Program-made: the position numbers and the translations under genes
Assembly: GCA_017609945.1 (NCBI GenBank)
Contig: JAFCCZ010000055.1
Coordinates: forward strand, 1 to 6,409
Reading direction: 5' to 3'
Origin: Candidatus Iainarchaeum sp.
GTDB taxonomy: Archaea > Iainarchaeota > Iainarchaeia > Iainarchaeales > GCA-2688035
DNA length: 6,409 nt
Shown here: piece by piece, positions 5,471-6,409 of the stretch
Numbering within the stretch: position 1 is the stretch's first letter
Layout: every line of letters starts with the position of its first letter
Notes under the pieces: model-generated
What the model was told of the DNA's origin: nothing
Seen by the model: only the letters and a program-made list of their open reading frames with translations
Database searches by the model: none

Positions 5471-5500
5471 TTCAATCAATATCTAAGGGGGACGGAAATC

Positions 5501-5508
5501 TTTTAAAA
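5501..5508 (-). promoter_or_regulatory. Likely TATA box for trxB
   Basis: TTTTAAAA, itself a palindrome, lies in the divergent intergenic region. A start 27 bases downstream of its centre falls near 5477, giving a leader of about 7 bases to the ATG at 5470. This favours that ATG over the TTG at 5479. Confidence 0.45.
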
Positions 5509-5515
5509 TCGGCAA

Positions 5516-5525
5516 TATTAATAAA
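5516..5525 (+). promoter_or_regulatory. Possible TATA box for the plus-strand exported-protein operon
   Basis: TATTAATAAA in the plus direction would place transcription start near 5547, leaving about 20 bases of leader that contain the GGTG ribosome-binding site. A second A/T-rich stretch at 5541-5555 is too close to the TTG start to fit as well. Confidence 0.4.
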
Positions 5526-5553
5526 CATCGGTGCAATAGATTATTTACTTAAA

Positions 5554-5559
5554 AAGGTG
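5554..5559 (+). promoter_or_regulatory. Ribosome-binding site that decides the TTG start at 5567
   Basis: AAGGTG ends seven bases before the TTG and matches the archaeal anti-Shine-Dalgarno complement (GGTG core). An in-frame TAG at 5537-5539 and the absence of any in-frame ATG or GTG between it and the membrane segment leave TTG as the best start. Confidence 0.5.
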
Positions 5560-5566
5560 TTCTGGT

Positions 5567-6187
5567 TTGGACGAGAGATGGAGAAATTTGTCGCTTATCG
5601 CGGCCGCTATTATAGTAATTTTTGCGGCTTACTTTTTGCTGCCCTCCCTTGTTTCCCCACAACCCATGTCCTTTGAGGACGGCCTTTTGGAGCTGAATTC
5701 AAGCTGGGCAGCTGAAGGGGTTTCATTTTTTATGTCTGACAGCGGTCTTGAGCAGCTGCCAAAGCAGAACCTTGTTGCCCTCAAGTCCAAGACCTTTGAG
5801 TTTGGGGAAAGGGTTTTTGCCCAGGACGCATCTGAGGATTCCATCGCGCTGTTTTCCCTTGCAAACGTTTACAATTTAAGGCTTGAAGTTTTCCTCGCGC
5901 TGAAGGAGCTTGATGAGGCTGAGGCGGTTTACGCTTTCACCGGAAACGAATCCGACGAAGAGGTTTGTGAAAAGGTTTTTGTTCTTGACGGGGTGCAGGG
6001 CTCGCTCGTCGCACTGCTGCAAAAGCTTGTTGCCCAGGACTCAGAGATTGATTCTTTTGAATTAGCTTACCCTGCGCAATTTGCAGAGGCAGGGCTTGTG
6101 CAGAGCAGGGCAAAGATTGCTGAGGTTGAGGGAACAATTCAGTCAAACGCCTTGCTGATTGCGGAAATCAAGGAGGCCTGCGCATGA
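5567..6187 (+). CDS. Membrane-anchored protein of unknown function
   Basis: A 206-residue protein that I do not recognise. A single hydrophobic segment at about 8-29 (LSLIAAAIIVIFAAYFLLPS) after a short charged N-terminus (MDERWR) looks like an uncleaved signal anchor, leaving roughly 175 residues outside the membrane. The outer part is acidic and mostly helical by composition (ELDEAEAVYAF, IQSNALLIAEIKEACA), with two cysteines (134 and 205) that could form a disulfide. The start is TTG, supported by a GGTG ribosome-binding site. The TGA stop overlaps the ATG of the next gene as ATGA, so the two form an operon and probably act together at the cell surface. It is divergent from trxB across 96 bases. 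Confidence 0.8.
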   Translation: MDERWRNLSLIAAAIIVIFAAYFLLPSLVSPQPMSFEDGLLELNSSWAAEGVSFFMSDSGLEQLPKQNLVALKSKTFEFGERVFAQDASEDSIALFSLANVYNLRLEVFLALKELDEAEAVYAFTGNESDEEVCEKVFVLDGVQGSLVALLQKLVAQDSEIDSFELAYPAQFAEAGLVQSRAKIAEVEGTIQSNALLIAEIKEACA

Positions 6188-6409
6188 AAAAGCTTGCACT
6201 GATTCTTCTCGCACTCGCGCTCTTTTCCTCGGTTGCGTTTGCTGAGGAGTCAAAGGTTGACTTTCTTTTGGAACAGTATAATCTGCAAGGTTCCTATTAC
6301 AAAGAATATGTTGTTTCCCCCCCGGACATGTACGACAGGGTAGTAAGGCTGTCTGTGAACCCCGCGTTCCCAAACGGCAACTGTGATTCCGATTTTGTAA
6401 ACCAGTTTG
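6184..6409 (+). CDS. Secreted protein of unknown function, N-terminal part (3' end outside window)
   Basis: The frame is open from the ATG at 6184 to the window edge, 75 residues visible. It begins with a textbook Sec signal peptide: MKK, a hydrophobic core LALILLALALFSSV, and an Ala-x-Ala site (AFA, 18-20) predicting cleavage before Glu21. There is no lipobox cysteine at that position, so a lipoprotein is unlikely. The mature start (EESKVDFLLEQYNL, then a Tyr-rich SYYKEYVV and a PPDMYDRVV segment, with one Cys at 67) gives no family match that I know. The ATGA overlap with the membrane-anchored gene indicates translational coupling. Size and any membrane anchor at the C-terminus cannot be seen. 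Confidence 0.85.
   Translation, partial: MKKLALILLALALFSSVAFAEESKVDFLLEQYNLQGSYYKEYVVSPPDMYDRVVRLSVNPAFPNGNCDSDFVNQF

Overview
The window looks like a piece of an archaeal genome, most likely a small-genome (DPANN-type) lineage. The assignment rests on four things: an archaeal-style TrpRS C-terminus, A/T-rich TATA-like boxes about 27 bases upstream of likely transcription starts, several GTG/TTG starts with little or no leader, and a small ribbon-helix-helix regulator. The lineage is an inference; no rRNA or tRNA is present to confirm it.

Layout. Bases 1-317 (+) carry the 3' end of a tryptophanyl-tRNA synthetase gene. It converges on, and overlaps by 17 bases, a long minus-strand series of six genes. 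In transcription order these are trxB (thioredoxin reductase-like flavoprotein, 5470-4538), a ribbon-helix-helix regulator (4500-4252), an unrecognised basic protein with a C-terminal winged-helix-like segment (4189-3431), a divergent UspA-like protein (3474-3010), cysD (2972-2070) and cysN (2073-301). From a divergent promoter region (5471-5566), two plus-strand genes for a membrane-anchored protein and a secreted protein run out of the window; they overlap by ATGA.

Function. CysD and CysN together form the GTP-driven ATP sulfurylase that makes adenosine 5'-phosphosulfate (APS). CysN carries a C-terminal APS-kinase-like extension, but that domain has lost its P-loop glycine, the DGDN motif and the lid, so it is probably not a kinase. 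CysD has a CC...CxxC cysteine set like the [4Fe-4S] ligands of APS reductase. TrxB keeps its redox CxxC but lacks the HRRxxxR motif for NADPH. The minus-strand block therefore looks like a sulfur/redox island with several departures from textbook family members. No PAPS reductase or sulfotransferase is visible here, so the fate of the APS is open.

Regulation. The clearest cis element is a perfect 22-bp palindrome (4503-4524) built from two copies of AACATGTT. It sits between the TATA box and the start codon of the ribbon-helix-helix gene, which is the expected arrangement for autorepression. No other copy was seen by eye. There is no RNA gene, CRISPR array or insertion sequence that I can support.
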